Positions 31,901 through 39,781 of a stretch of 43,326 nucleotides of DNA are shown here, piece after piece. Under the pieces are notes generated by a model that saw only the letters and a list, made by a program, of their open reading frames with translations, was not told the DNA's origin and searched no databases. Source of the DNA: Planctomycetota bacterium (GTDB taxonomy: Bacteria > Planctomycetota > PUPC01 > DSUN01); contig VGYW01000009.1 of the NCBI GenBank assembly GCA_016872875.1, forward strand, positions 1 to 43,326. The letters run 5' to 3'. How positions within the stretch are numbered: the stretch's first letter is position 1; the number at the start of each line of letters is the position of its first letter. The translations under genes were made by a program, and so were the position numbers.

Positions 31901-32836
31901 ATGGACTACCGATGGCTGGCGGCGTGGGCGCTGGGAGTTCTGATGGTGCAGGCGGCGAGCGCGGGGAGCAAGCTCCAGCACGAGGAGGGCAAGACCCTCT
32001 CCTGCCTGCTGGACGGGAAGACGCTCTGGACGCTGAACTATGCCAAGGAGGAGGGGAAGCCGTACTTCCATCCCGTGTGTCTGGCGGACGGCACGGTGCT
32101 CACCTGGCTCCGTCCGCCCGACCACACCTGGCACCGCGCACTTTGGTTCTCCTGGAAGTTCATCAATAAGCTCAACTACTGGGAGGAGGATAAGGCCGGC
32201 AAGTCCCAGGGCGCGAGCGACATCGTGGACATGAGGTACGAGGAGAAGGACGGCGCGGTCGCCATCACGATGAACCTGGACTACCATCCCCACGGCAAGC
32301 CGAGCGTCCTCAAGGAGCTCCGCCGCATCCTCATCACGCCGCCCGACGCCGACGGCTGCTATCGCATGGACTGGCGGATGACCTGGACGGCTCAAGGCGA
32401 GGATGTGCTGCTCGACCGCACGCCGCTGCCGGCCGAGAAAGGCCCCTCGTTCGGCGGCTACGCCGGCCTGTCTGTCCGCACCGTCCAAGCCATGACCGCC
32501 TACCAGACGCTCGACAGCGAGGGCCGGCAGAACATGGCCGGCCACGGCCAGCACGCGCGGTGGCTCGACTTCAGCGGCATCGTGGACAAGGCGACGCAGA
32601 AGACGGCCGGCATCGCCATCTTCGACCACCCGTCCAACCCACGCCACCCGACGCCCTGGTACATCATCATGTCGGGCACCTTCGGCTACTTCAGCCCGGC
32701 CTTCCTCTTCGACAAGCCGCACACGATTCCCGCTGGCCAATCTCTCACGCTGGCCTATCGGGTGCTCATTCACCCCGGCCGCGGCGAGAAGGAGCGGCTC
32801 GCGAAGGAGTGGAAGGACTTCGCCGCCACGAAGTAG
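31901..32836 (+). CDS. DUF6807 (PmoA-like) secreted protein
   Basis: Exported protein of 311 residues with a signal peptide (LAAWALGVLMVQAASAG). It matches the DUF6807/PF14100 family, misleadingly named after methane oxygenase PmoA: HPVCLADGTVLTWLRPPDHTWHRALWFSWKFIN is characteristic (quoted in parts: RPPDHTWHRALWFSW near 70). A conserved HP...PWYIIM and GYFSPAFL follow. The family is common in Planctomycetota and Bacteroidota near carbohydrate genes; its activity is unknown to me. ATG 31901 was chosen because AAAGGG lies six bases upstream; ATG 31895 touches that sequence directly. Confidence 0.85.
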   Translation: MDYRWLAAWALGVLMVQAASAGSKLQHEEGKTLSCLLDGKTLWTLNYAKEEGKPYFHPVCLADGTVLTWLRPPDHTWHRALWFSWKFINKLNYWEEDKAGKSQGASDIVDMRYEEKDGAVAITMNLDYHPHGKPSVLKELRRILITPPDADGCYRMDWRMTWTAQGEDVLLDRTPLPAEKGPSFGGYAGLSVRTVQAMTAYQTLDSEGRQNMAGHGQHARWLDFSGIVDKATQKTAGIAIFDHPSNPRHPTPWYIIMSGTFGYFSPAFLFDKPHTIPAGQSLTLAYRVLIHPGRGEKERLAKEWKDFAATK

Positions 32837-32855
32837 CTGCCGTTGAGACTGTTGG

Positions 32856-32952
32856 ATCGTCGTCGTTGTCGTCGTCGTCCTCGTCGTCGAATGTCCAGGG
32901 CAGCGGAGGCCAGAATCTCGACGACGACGACGAGGACGACGACGAGCACGAG
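32856..32952. repeat. Mirror tandem-repeat cassette, GACGAC/GAGGAC family
   Basis: Left arm TCGTCGTCGTTGTCGTCG and more (32856-32889), a spacer of about 28 bases, right arm of CGACGACGACGACGAGG-type units (32919-32952). The left arm is almost identical to that of the cassette at 24471, while the spacers differ completely. Confidence 0.9.
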
Positions 32953-33091
32953 AATGCAGCAACCAGGAAAGTCGCTGGGCGTGAGGGCCACACTCGGGCG
33001 CGACTTGCACGAAACCTTCCGTTGCGCTACAACCTTTGCGCGCACGATCGGATTTCTCACACCCAATCCCTGAACGGGAAAGGAGAAAGCG

Positions 33092-35146
33092 ATGAGGCGG
33101 TGGGCGATTGGGCTTGGGGCCGTGTGCCTGGTCGGCCTGTGCGGGGCGCTCGTGGCGGGCGAGGCCGCTCCCCCGGCCAGCCTCGACGATTGCGCGAAGC
33201 AGGTGGCAACCTATAAGTACGGCGACAGCCGCAAGGCTCTCCTCGACATGGAGGGCCTCATCCGAGCCTCCTACGGCAACGCTGAGGGGCGTAAGGCCAT
33301 CGTCAGCAAGCTCTCAGCACTCCTCGCCTCAGCCGACACCACGACCGACGCCAAGCGCTTCCTCTGCCAGCAACTCAGCATCATCGCCGGCCCGGAAGCC
33401 GTCCCCCTCGCCGCCAAGCTCCTGCCCGACCCCGACCTCTCCCACTCAGGCCGCACGATCCTTGAGCGCGTCCCCGGCCCTGAGGCCGCCGCCGTCCTTC
33501 GCGACGCCCTCGGCTCGCTCAAGGAGAAGCTCCTCATCGGCGTCCTCAACACCATCGGCGAACGCCGCGACAAGGACTCCGTGGCCGCCGTGGCGAAGTA
33601 CCTCGGCAACGCCGACGCAGGCGTGGCGAGCGCCGCGGCGACGGCGCTCGGCAAGATCGCGGGCGCGGAGGCCACGAAGGCACTCGCGGGCGTCCGCGCC
33701 ACGGCCCCCGCCGGCGTCAAGGCGGCGGTCGCCAACGCCTACCTCCGCTGCGCCGACATGCTCGTTGCCGAAGGCAAGGCGGCGGAGGCCGCCGCGATCT
33801 ACCTGGAAATGGCCGACGCTAAGGAGCCGAAGAACGTCCGCATCGCCGCCCTGCGCGGCCTCGTCATCGCCGACAGCGAGAAGGCACTCCCCCTCATCAC
33901 CGCGGCCCTCACGGGCGACGACCCCGAGATGCAGGCCATCACGACCAGCTTCGTGCGCGACATGAAGGGCGGGGCGGTCGCCAAGGCATTCGTGGAACTC
34001 CTCCCCAAGCTCAAGCCGGCGGCCCAGGCCCTCGTCATCGCGGCCCTGGCCGACAGCGGCGACGCCGCGGCCCGCCCGGCCATGCTCAGCGGCGTCAAGA
34101 GCGAGGATGCGGCGGTCCGCGCCGCCGCCCTGCGCGGCCTCGGAAAGGTCGGCGCCGCCGAGGATGTGGCGCTCCTGGCCAAGGCCGCCGCCGGCCCTGC
34201 CCCTGACAACGCTCCCGCCGCCGAGAGCCTCTCGCGCCTCGGCGCTCAGGGTGCCGACGAGGCGCTTCTCAAAGCCCTCGAAGGCGCCGATGCGCCACTC
34301 AAGACGATCATCGTCCGCACCCTCGGCGTCCGCCGCTCCGCCGCTGGCATCGCCGCCGTCCTCAAGGCCGCCGAGGACGCCGACGAGCCGGTCCGCATCG
34401 AAGCGCTCAAGGCGCTCGCTGCGCTCGCCGACGAGAAGAGCGCGGCCGCAGTCGTCAAGCTCCTCGTCGCCGCAAAGCCGGGCGCCGAACAAGACGCCGC
34501 CGGGAACACAGTTTTCACGGTGATCAGCAAGGCGAAGGACGTCGAGGCGCGAGTGGAGCCACTCCTGGCCGCAATGGCGGGGGCGAGCGTTGACGGCAGG
34601 TGCGCCGTGCTGAAGACTGCCGGCCGGCTCGGCGGCACGAAGGCCCTCGCCGCCATCCGCGCGGCCATCAAGGACGCCGACGCGAAGATACAGGAGGCGG
34701 CGATCCGCGCGCTGACGAGCTGGCCCGACGCAGCCGTGGCCGCCGACCTCCTCGACCTCTCGAAGAACGCCCCTCAGCCCACCCTCAAGATCGTCGCGCT
34801 CCAGAACTACGTCCGCGTCGTCGGCCTCCCCAGCAACCGCGCGCCGCTCGACACGGTGAAGATGTACAAGGACGCTCTCGAGCTGGCGACCCGTCCCGAG
34901 GAGAAGCGCGCCATCCTGGGCGGCCTGGGCCAGGTGAAGCACATCGAGGCGCTGAAGGTGGCCGAGCCGCTCCTCGACGACAAGGGCGTGGCCAACGAGG
35001 CCTGCGTGGCCATCGTGGAGGTCGCTAAGGCCGCCGGCGCCGCCGACAAGCCCGCGGCCAAGGCCGCGCTCGAAAAGGTCCTCCAGACCACGAAGGACAA
35101 GCGCCTCATCGGCGACGCCCGCGGCCTGATCAACAAGCTGAAATAG
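33092..35146 (+). CDS. Secreted HEAT-repeat protein
   Basis: Exported protein of 684 residues made almost wholly of HEAT/Armadillo-like helix pairs after a signal peptide (AIGLGAVCLVGLCGALVAGEA). Typical units include AAVRAAALRGLGKVGAAEDV and PVRIEALKALAALADEKSA, each about 30-40 residues, from about residue 95 to the end. Such solenoids act as binding scaffolds, and no catalytic motif is seen. The ATG has AAAGGAGAAAG upstream, a strong ribosome-binding site. Its 5' region contains a mirror cassette about 140 bp before the start. Confidence 0.85.
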   Translation: MRRWAIGLGAVCLVGLCGALVAGEAAPPASLDDCAKQVATYKYGDSRKALLDMEGLIRASYGNAEGRKAIVSKLSALLASADTTTDAKRFLCQQLSIIAGPEAVPLAAKLLPDPDLSHSGRTILERVPGPEAAAVLRDALGSLKEKLLIGVLNTIGERRDKDSVAAVAKYLGNADAGVASAAATALGKIAGAEATKALAGVRATAPAGVKAAVANAYLRCADMLVAEGKAAEAAAIYLEMADAKEPKNVRIAALRGLVIADSEKALPLITAALTGDDPEMQAITTSFVRDMKGGAVAKAFVELLPKLKPAAQALVIAALADSGDAAARPAMLSGVKSEDAAVRAAALRGLGKVGAAEDVALLAKAAAGPAPDNAPAAESLSRLGAQGADEALLKALEGADAPLKTIIVRTLGVRRSAAGIAAVLKAAEDADEPVRIEALKALAALADEKSAAAVVKLLVAAKPGAEQDAAGNTVFTVISKAKDVEARVEPLLAAMAGASVDGRCAVLKTAGRLGGTKALAAIRAAIKDADAKIQEAAIRALTSWPDAAVAADLLDLSKNAPQPTLKIVALQNYVRVVGLPSNRAPLDTVKMYKDALELATRPEEKRAILGGLGQVKHIEALKVAEPLLDDKGVANEACVAIVEVAKAAGAADKPAAKAALEKVLQTTKDKRLIGDARGLINKLK

Positions 35147-35179
35147 CTGCTCCCGAGGTGGCGTTTGGCCACAACCAAC

Positions 35180-35247
35180 GAGGATGATTGGATGGGTGGA
35201 TGAATGGATGGTTGCCTGACACCCATCCACCCCTCCATTCATCCTCT
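35180..35247. repeat. Mirror tandem-repeat cassette, GGATGAAT family
   Basis: Left arm GAGGATGATTGGATGGGTGG and more (35180-35211), spacer TTGCCTGACA, right arm CCCATCCACCCCTCCATTC and more (35222-35247). It lies just after the HEAT protein stop. Confidence 0.87.
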
Positions 35248-35314
35248 GCATGCCGGGTGCCACGCCCAAACTTGCTCGGGCGTGCGGCAATGCGCTACCT
35301 CTCACACAAACGAA

Positions 35315-35350
35315 ATCGCCGCGCCCCGGGCTCCCCGGAGGCGCGGCGAT
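35315..35350. terminator. Perfect 11-bp GC hairpin, possible terminator
   Basis: ATCGCCGCGCC (35315-35325) pairs with GGCGCGGCGAT (35340-35350) around a 14-base loop that itself contains CCGGG and CCCGG. No T-tract follows on either strand, so intrinsic termination is uncertain. It stands between the HEAT gene end and the convergent mini-gene end. Confidence 0.35.
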
Positions 35351-35361
35351 CTCATGAGCAG

Positions 35362-35440
35362 CATGAATGGAGGAATGGATGTTTGGATGAATGAAGGATT
35401 CCCTGCCACCCATCCATTCATCCACCCATCCATTCATCCC
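35362..35440. repeat. Mirror tandem-repeat cassette, GGATGAAT family
   Basis: Left arm GCATGAATGGAGGAATGG and more (35362-35398), a spacer of about nine bases, right arm ACCCATCCATTCATCCACCC and more (35408-35440). It follows the stop of the minus-strand mini-gene by 11 bp. Confidence 0.88.
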
Positions 35441-35451
35441 CTTCGACGAGC

Positions 35452-35526
35452 CTACTTCTTCCCCTTCTTCGCAGGCTTCTTGGCCGCTTTCTTCTTCGGC
35501 GCGCTGCACCCACAGGTCTTGCACAT
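35452..35526 (-). CDS. 24-residue Cys/Lys-rich mini-protein
   Basis: Tiny gene, too short for usual gene calling. The protein starts MCKTCGCSAPKKK and ends in a lysine/alanine tail (PAKKGKK). The CxxCxC cluster at residues 2-7 suggests metal or cluster binding; a similar CxxCGC start occurs in HypB, where it binds nickel. The basic tail would suit nucleic acid or other acidic partners. The evidence that it is a real gene is a strong AAGGAG eight bases before the ATG, a clean amino-acid bias and an independent position between two cassettes. I do not recognise a named family. It is divergent from the 35772 gene. Confidence 0.65.
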   Translation of the reverse strand: MCKTCGCSAPKKKAAKKPAKKGKK

Positions 35527-35616
35527 GCCACTCGCTCCTTTCCACCAAGAGGCCGCGGACGCGAACAGGCAACGCACGACCCCATTATGCCAGCCCGCCT
35601 GGGAAATGCAAGGGGG

Positions 35617-35722
35617 AGAAATGAGAAGGGACCGAAGGGACCACAGGGACCTAAGGGACGCAAGCCACCCCTCCCCTCTTGATGTCCCTTAGGTCCCTGT
35701 GGTCCCTGATGTCCCTTTCTCC
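35617..35722. repeat. Mirror tandem-repeat cassette, GGGACC family
   Basis: Left arm GAAGGGACCGAAGGGACCAC and more (35622-35665), a spacer of about 15 bases, right arm GATGTCCCTTAGGTCCCTG and more (35681-35722). A 23-bp core is perfectly paired by eye. It lies between the divergent mini-gene and the 35772 gene, and ends directly before the -35 box of the latter. Confidence 0.9.
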
Positions 35723-35751
35723 TTGAACGTCGCGTGTCCCAGTGGTAGAAT
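35723..35751 (+). promoter_or_regulatory. Sigma70-type promoter
   Basis: TTGAAC (35723-35728), a 17-bp spacer and TAGAAT (35746-35751). This is the best promoter match in the window. It predicts a start near 35758, leaving a leader of about 14 bases that carries the AAGGAG of the next gene. Confidence 0.65.
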
Positions 35752-35771
35752 CAGGCGCGAAGGAGTGCGGC

Positions 35772-36860
35772 ATGGCATCGCCCAGTGCCCAACGCGGCCA
35801 GGATGAACGCATCCTCATCGAGACCGATTGCCTCACCGCCGAGGTGTGGCCCAACGGCTACGTCAGCGGCGTGAAGGCGAACACGCTGGTTGACAAGAAG
35901 ACCGGCGCCCGCGACGCCAGCTTCGGACTGGACATCATCGACTTCCTCATGGGGCCGGGCGAGAAGGGCGGCGTCCCCTACGAGTTCAACAACCTCGTCC
36001 ACGGCAAGATCCCCAAGCATTACCTCGAGCTCCCGCAGATCTGCACCCAGGCGAAGCACCTCGAGAGCGAGTTCGCGGTCGGCCCCGACTTCGCCGCCGT
36101 CCGCCAGTGGTGGCGCTGGAAGGAGGCCGCGCCCCGCTACAAGCCCGGCTCCCTCTGGGAGCAGACCATCGTCTTCCCGCAGGGGCGCCGCTACTTCCTC
36201 TCCTGCGACCGCGTCGAGAGCGTGAACGACTTCAAGGACGTGTTCCTGCGCACTGACCTCCCCGGCCACCTCCAGCACAAGAAAGGCGACAACTTCGAGG
36301 AGGTCTACCTCAGCTACGAGGGGCGGATTCCCGCCGCCGACTTCTTCGAGGACTTCCCGCCCGACGGCAAGCACCTCTATCAGCGGGGCACGCACCCTCT
36401 GCCCTCTCGGATGATTCGCGCGCGCAAGATACGCGGCGAGGGCAAGCCCTGGCTCGCCGGCATCACCCTCGAGCCCACGATGGTCAGCGAGGCCTGGTGC
36501 CACCAGCGCGGCTACGTCTGCTTCATCCAGGAGTTCGGTCGCCTGCCCGTGAAGGCCGGCGACAGCTTCGCCGCCGCATACCTCATCGGCTACTTCGAGT
36601 CCATCGAGGAGATGGAGCGCGAGGCCGACCGCTACCGCGGCCTCACCTCGCTCGCCGCCACCAAGGACTACTGGCTCCTCAGCGAGGGCGTGCTCCTCAG
36701 AGAGGGCGATGGCCGCTACCGCATCGCCCCCCACGGCCAATGGCCCGCCCCCAGCCCCTGGCGCCTAGTCGCACACGGCAGAGGCGAGGCCACCGTCAAT
36801 GGCCAGAGCCTTCAGTTCGACGGCGAGAAGACGTTTGAAGTGCGGTGGAGGAATCCGTAG
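35772..36860 (+). CDS. Uncharacterised protein
   Basis: Protein of 362 residues that I do not recognise. It has no signal peptide or membrane segment and looks mainly beta-stranded with many aromatic residues: VRQWWRWKEAAPRYKPGSLW near 115 and SEAWCHQRGYVCFIQEFGR near 240. A short beta tail (APSPWRLVAHGRGEATVNG) ends it. The shape suggests a carbohydrate-related beta-sandwich, but that is only a guess. The ATG at 35772 has AAGGAG six bases upstream (35760-35765) and a good promoter. The longer frame from 35742 would start inside the promoter. Its stop lies in a one-armed TCCGTA-type repeat. Confidence 0.75.
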   Translation: MASPSAQRGQDERILIETDCLTAEVWPNGYVSGVKANTLVDKKTGARDASFGLDIIDFLMGPGEKGGVPYEFNNLVHGKIPKHYLELPQICTQAKHLESEFAVGPDFAAVRQWWRWKEAAPRYKPGSLWEQTIVFPQGRRYFLSCDRVESVNDFKDVFLRTDLPGHLQHKKGDNFEEVYLSYEGRIPAADFFEDFPPDGKHLYQRGTHPLPSRMIRARKIRGEGKPWLAGITLEPTMVSEAWCHQRGYVCFIQEFGRLPVKAGDSFAAAYLIGYFESIEEMEREADRYRGLTSLAATKDYWLLSEGVLLREGDGRYRIAPHGQWPAPSPWRLVAHGRGEATVNGQSLQFDGEKTFEVRWRNP

Positions 36861-36883
36861 TCCGCGGTCCGTAATCCGTAACC
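36852..36883. repeat. One-armed TCCGTA-type tandem repeat
   Basis: ATCCGTAGTCCGCGGTCCGT and the next units (ATCCGTAACC) span the stop codon of the 35772 gene and end 17 bp before the next gene. The sequence recalls the AAATCCG family, but no mirror arm is present. Confidence 0.45.
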
Positions 36884-36899
36884 AGACCAAGAAGAAGAG

Positions 36900-39140
36900 A
36901 TGCCACGCAGTCATTTTCTCTTGGTATTGGCCCTTGGGGTGTTGATAGTCGCCGTGCGCCTGTGTGCCGCGGAGGCGAATTGGGAGGCCGAGCTGCGCTG
37001 GAAGCTCGAGAAGGAGATCAAGGCCGAACTGGCCGGCAAGAGCCTGGACGAGGTGCTTCAGCATCTTGCGGACGAGGTGGGCTGCAAGATCGATCTGGCT
37101 CTCACAGAAGAGGCGGGCCCGCCTGTGCACTTCCACACAAAGGGGATGCCAGCCAGCAAGGTCCTGGGCTGGGTGTGCTTTCTCACGGACGGCAGGTGGG
37201 TGCTTACCGACGACAGGGTCGTCGTGTGTTCCGAGAGGCAGGCTGCGTCGCTCGTGGTGAAGCAGCGGCGCAGGTATGACCTGAGCAAGCTGGCGCCAGA
37301 TGCGCGCGACGCCGAGGCCGTCAGGAGGGCCGCCGTGCGGCTCCTGCGGTCCATTGGCGCGGCTAGCGTGCAGCCAGAGGAAGGCTCGCGGCTGACAGTG
37401 AGCGCTTCGGTGGCGGGCCTCGCCTCTGTTGCCAAGCTGTTGGATTCGCTTCCCCGCGTGCCGCGCAACGGTAAGCTCGCGTGGGAGATCCCAAACCCTG
37501 ACGTTCACGTTCCCATCGAGGTCTTCGCCGATCCCGCAGAGTGGCCCGCGGCCATCAAGGACGCGATGCGCAAGAGGGTGACGTTTGACTTCGTAGAGAC
37601 CCCAACGCGGGACGTCACTAACTTCCTGGCGAGCCTGGTCGAAGTGCCCATCATCTTCGATGCCTTGGCCGTAGGGCATGCGCCGGATGCCACGCTGCGA
37701 GTCAACGACATGCGGTTCCAGTCGGCGCTCAACTGGACGATGAGACTCGCCAAGCTTGGGTTCGCAGTGACACCGGAAGGCATCCTGATCTCGAAGCCAG
37801 AACGCATCGCTGAGGTCAAGGGCCAGGCGGAGCCGTTGGCCGTTGCAGTCCACGACGTGTCGGACATCCTGGCGGAGGGGTGGGAACTCAGCGAGGTGGT
37901 CGAATGCCTGCGCGAACTGAGGGACCATTCCCGCACGTTCATCCTCGGTGCCGGCACGCGGGTCGTTGCCGTCGTGAGGGCAGGGCGGGTGAGCGAGGTG
38001 GGGCGGCAGCTCGATGCCATGCGGGGGCCGAAGCTAGCCCCCGCCCGCCCCGACGGGGCGAGGCCGCTTCCCGACCAGCCAGAATGGGTGGCCAAGACCC
38101 ACGACGCGTTAAGCAAGAAGGTGACATTCGACTTCGTAGAGACTCCGCTTCAAGATGTGGTGAACTTCTTGTCCTCCCTGGTTGACGTCACGATCGTCAT
38201 GGAGACCGAGCCCACAAGGGACGCTGCGAGCGTCACGCTCCGCGTGAACGACATGCGCCTGGGGGCGGCCCTCCAGCGGGTGCTCTGGCCCATGGGCCTC
38301 GGGTATGAGCTGAGGGACGAGGCAATCTTCATCACCAAAGCAGAGCAGATCGGTCGGGATGCGGTAGCAAGGTTGTTGCCCGCGTGGGGCGCCGTGGGGA
38401 AGCCCGAGGAGGCCCGGGAACTGGCCAAGTTCCTCGATGCCCTCCTCAATGCCTCGCCTGGGGCTTCGCCACGGACATGCTGTAGGGTGAGGCCCGGCTA
38501 TGCCCTCGACTGCGTGGCGACAGAGGCGCATGCCAACGTCGCCGAGGGTCTCGTCGGCTGGCTGGCCCACTCCAAGCCCGGCGAGTGCCACGACCTGCCC
38601 GAGACGCCCGGCGCCGCGCCGCGGCAGGAATGGGAGGCCGAGCTCCGCCGGGCCATGAACAAGCGCGTCACCTTCCACTTCGCAGAGACGCCCATCCAGG
38701 AAGTCGCTGAGTTCCTCAGCAGCGTCGCCGATCTCACTATCGTTTTGGACACCGAGCCGTTGAAGGACAAGCAGCTCGACGTAACGCTGCGGGGCGAGGA
38801 CATGGCCCTCGGGACGGCACTCGACTCAATGCTGAAGCCCCTCGGTCTGGCGCACGTGCTGAGGGACGAGGCAGTGCTGATCACGACTACGAAGCGTGCC
38901 CGCTGGCTACGACCGACAGTGTGGCGGCTCTATGACATTCGCCATCTCGGCAAAGAGCGGCCTGCGGCGGCTGACCTTGCCCTGACTGTCAGGAAAGCAT
39001 GCGAGAAGCACCCCGAATGGGCACCGTCGCACCGGTTCGCCGAATTCCAGAATCGCCTGGTCATCTGCACCACCCCGGCCGTTCACGGGGCCGTGCAGAA
39101 GATTGTGGAGGAGAGCCTGAAGACCGCGCCCCGCAAGTGA
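36900..39140 (+). CDS. Secreted protein with four STN (secretin/TonB N-terminal) repeats
   Basis: Exported protein of 746 residues with a signal peptide (FLLVLALGVLIVAVRLCAAE). Four STN-like units (PF07660 pattern) are seen at about 33-110, 218-300, 399-480 and 580-663. Units 2-4 share the phrase KKVTFDFVETPLQDVVNFLSS (quoted in parts: VTFDFVETP), then a T/V-L-R-V-N-D-M core, and end in a LRDEAIFIT-like strand. STN domains are periplasmic modules of secretins and TonB-dependent receptors, but no secretin pore or barrel follows. The N-terminal unit is the most diverged. Codon use looks less G+C-biased than its neighbours. The ATG has AAGAAGAAGAG upstream. Confidence 0.8.
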   Translation: MPRSHFLLVLALGVLIVAVRLCAAEANWEAELRWKLEKEIKAELAGKSLDEVLQHLADEVGCKIDLALTEEAGPPVHFHTKGMPASKVLGWVCFLTDGRWVLTDDRVVVCSERQAASLVVKQRRRYDLSKLAPDARDAEAVRRAAVRLLRSIGAASVQPEEGSRLTVSASVAGLASVAKLLDSLPRVPRNGKLAWEIPNPDVHVPIEVFADPAEWPAAIKDAMRKRVTFDFVETPTRDVTNFLASLVEVPIIFDALAVGHAPDATLRVNDMRFQSALNWTMRLAKLGFAVTPEGILISKPERIAEVKGQAEPLAVAVHDVSDILAEGWELSEVVECLRELRDHSRTFILGAGTRVVAVVRAGRVSEVGRQLDAMRGPKLAPARPDGARPLPDQPEWVAKTHDALSKKVTFDFVETPLQDVVNFLSSLVDVTIVMETEPTRDAASVTLRVNDMRLGAALQRVLWPMGLGYELRDEAIFITKAEQIGRDAVARLLPAWGAVGKPEEARELAKFLDALLNASPGASPRTCCRVRPGYALDCVATEAHANVAEGLVGWLAHSKPGECHDLPETPGAAPRQEWEAELRRAMNKRVTFHFAETPIQEVAEFLSSVADLTIVLDTEPLKDKQLDVTLRGEDMALGTALDSMLKPLGLAHVLRDEAVLITTTKRARWLRPTVWRLYDIRHLGKERPAAADLALTVRKACEKHPEWAPSHRFAEFQNRLVICTTPAVHGAVQKIVEESLKTAPRK

Positions 39141-39160
39141 ACCTTTCTTGTGAGGATGCC

Positions 39161-39736
39161 ATGGCCAAGGTGCTGCTGAAGAGCGTGTTCCGCCCGGTGT
39201 ATCCGACGCCCGCGGCGCTGGTGACGAGCGCGGCGAGGGATGGGACGCCGAACATCATCGTGCTGGGCGAGTGCTTCAACATCTCGATCGGCCTGAGCGG
39301 GCCGGTGGTGGTGGGACTCGCCATCGCGCCAGGACGCTACTCCTACGGGCTGATCAAGCGGTCGGGGGAGTTCGGGGTGAACTTCCCGACCGCCGACCTG
39401 GTGGAGGTGGTGGACCGGTGCGGGGCGGTGTCGGGGCGCAAGGTGGGCAACAAGTTCGCACACGTGGGCCTCACGCCGGTGCCGGCCACGAAGATCAAGG
39501 CGCCCCTCATCGCCGAGTGCCCGATAAACCTCGAGTGCAAGTTGATTGACATCATCAAGGCGGGCGACCACGATCTCTTCCGTGGCGAGGTGCTGGCGCA
39601 GCACGTGGACGAGGGCTGCCTCGATGCCGAGGGCAACATCGCGGTGACGAGCCTCAACCCCCTTTGCTATGTGCTGGGGCAGTATTGGAGCGCGGGCAAG
39701 TACCTGGGGTACCACGGGTTCACGGGGAAGAAGTGA
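39161..39736 (+). CDS. Flavin reductase-like protein (FMN-binding split barrel)
   Basis: Cytoplasmic protein of 191 residues in the flavin reductase-like/split-barrel superfamily: PTPAALVTSAARDGTPNI at the start, then VVVGLAIAPGRYSYGLIKRSGEFGVNFP, typical of FMN-binding members with possible NAD(P)H:flavin oxidoreductase activity (second stretch quoted in parts: GRYSYGLIKRSGEFGVNFP). The reaction partner is unknown. ATG 39161 has GTGAGGATGCC upstream; an open frame to 38999 lies inside the STN gene and was rejected. Confidence 0.85.
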   Translation: MAKVLLKSVFRPVYPTPAALVTSAARDGTPNIIVLGECFNISIGLSGPVVVGLAIAPGRYSYGLIKRSGEFGVNFPTADLVEVVDRCGAVSGRKVGNKFAHVGLTPVPATKIKAPLIAECPINLECKLIDIIKAGDHDLFRGEVLAQHVDEGCLDAEGNIAVTSLNPLCYVLGQYWSAGKYLGYHGFTGKK

Positions 39737-39737
39737 G

Positions 39738-39777
39738 GCGTGATACGTGATACGTGATGCGTGACGCGTGAGAAGAG
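39738..39777. repeat. One-armed GTGATRC tandem repeat
   Basis: GCGTGATACGTGATACGTG, then GATGCGTGACGCGTGAGAAGAG: the left half of the cassette seen at 1911, including the GTGAGAAGAG inner edge, but without spacer or mirror arm. It lies between two convergent genes, and the following gene's stop comes four bases later. Confidence 0.8.
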
Positions 39778-39781
39778 GGGC

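Noticed and set aside
31901..32836. Particulate methane monooxygenase subunit PmoA
   Set aside because: Only the family label suggests it. The protein has a signal peptide and no membrane helices of PmoA, and no pmoB or pmoC is nearby.
35391..35663. 77- and 81-codon frames over the mini-gene
   Set aside because: They consist of translated cassette repeat and antisense sequence. The 24-codon frame has the ribosome-binding site and sensible composition.
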